From: Osmia lignaria lignaria
Taxonomy: Eukaryota; Arthropoda; Insecta; Hymenoptera; Megachilidae
Assembly (NCBI RefSeq): GCF_051020975.1
Contig: NC_135032.1
Location: forward strand, 2,418,001 to 2,482,000
Direction: 5' to 3'
Length of the DNA: 64,000 nucleotides
The first letter of the stretch is position 1. Each line of letters starts with the position of its first letter. The position numbers and the translations under genes were made by a program. Below the pieces are notes generated by a model. That model did no database searches, was not told the DNA's origin, and was given only the letters and a program-made list of their open reading frames with translations. Below are positions 63,871-64,000 of the stretch, in pieces.

Positions 63871-64000
63871 TTGCAGATTTATCTCAAGGGAAGGGGCCTG
63901 ACGGACGTATTTCGAGATATTTCTTCTTCTTGTTGTTCTTCTTCTGCACAGCTAAGCTGGAAGTGGCATTTGCAGCTCGCAATAGTGCAGAGTTATCTCA
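63871..64000 (+). repeat. partial satellite unit at right window edge
   Basis: These are the first 130 bp of a unit, from ttgcag through gagttatctca, of the gcagctcgcaata class. The array continues to the right of the window. Confidence 0.95.

Larger units (their letters stand above)
1..64000 (+). repeat. 322-bp satellite DNA array, head to tail, whole window
   Basis: The same 322-bp unit recurs from the first base to the last in one orientation. Starts of the ttgcag phase fall at 175, 497, 819, 1141 and so on to 63871. The only departures from 322 bp are one 320-bp unit, three 321-bp units, one 323-bp unit and one 56-bp deletion. These sum to -60 bp and give 198 complete units. Copies differ by scattered substitutions and are organised in higher-order repeats. 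A canonical unit is about 39% G+C with no CpG depletion. This layout is known from centromeric, pericentromeric and other heterochromatic satellites of eukaryotes; location on the chromosome is inference. No insertion of unrelated sequence was found anywhere, so every stretch lacking a gene here is satellite. Confidence 0.98.

Noticed and set aside
1..64000. CRISPR array
   Set aside because: Direct repeats are regular, but the whole 322 bp is repeated with no unique spacers, and no cas-like gene is present.
1..64000. Transposable element or rDNA spacer origin
   Set aside because: No terminal inverted repeats, long terminal repeats, target duplications, transposase or reverse transcriptase frames, and no rRNA sequence in the window. 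An rDNA spacer subrepeat cannot be strictly excluded without flanks, but 198 units without any rRNA makes it unlikely.
1..64000. Telomeric repeats or an array edge
   Set aside because: No TTAGG, TTAGGG or similar runs, and both window ends fall inside satellite units.

Overview
The whole window is one uninterrupted satellite DNA array. A 322-bp unit repeats head to tail, always in the same orientation. If the unit is started at its ttgcag motif, 198 complete units run from 175 to 63870. They are flanked by a 174-bp partial unit on the left and a 130-bp partial unit on the right, so the array continues past both ends. I see no unique sequence, gene, RNA gene, transposon or array edge.

The organism is a eukaryote, because tens of kilobases of one tandem unit with nested higher-order repeats (HORs) is typical of centromeric or other heterochromatic satellite. 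A canonical unit (819-1140) has 126 G+C of 322 bases (about 39%). It has 11 CpG against about 12 expected, so CpG is not depleted. That fits an invertebrate or another weakly methylated genome better than a vertebrate, but the species cannot be named from the sequence.

Two main tail types occur. Type A carries cttgatatatctcgag, gcatctg and aaaaagtagg. Type B carries ctcgatatatctcgaa, gcttctg and aaattgtagg. Several head variants also occur (gatttatctc, gatatatctc, gattcagctc, gcatatttatc, gcacatttatc). Units are mosaics of these segments.

Layout: 175-8543 is a mixed region with two dimer duplications and two short units. 8544-12280 holds an 8-unit HOR and its partial second copy. 12714-14186 is a block that recurs at 53873-55345. 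14340-18469 is mosaic and ends in a unit pair with a 56-bp deletion. 18826-26154 is a tandem pair of a 3541-bp, 11-unit HOR. 26196-34245 is an irregular mosaic with 3-, 4-, 9- and 10-unit spacings. 34569-40364 holds 4-unit and 5-unit HORs. 41009-48092 is a second, unrelated 11-unit HOR pair (3542 bp each). 52279-53888 is a 3-unit HOR. 55346-64000 is the most heterogeneous part.

No protein-coding gene is supported. Every unit has the same roughly 74-codon open frame, but it begins at TTG, the unit length is not a multiple of three, and many copies carry stops or frameshifts. The interesting content is the repeat architecture: nested amplification, a block apparently identical across 41 kb, and a short motif (TATCTC) placed 6-7 times per unit on both strands.
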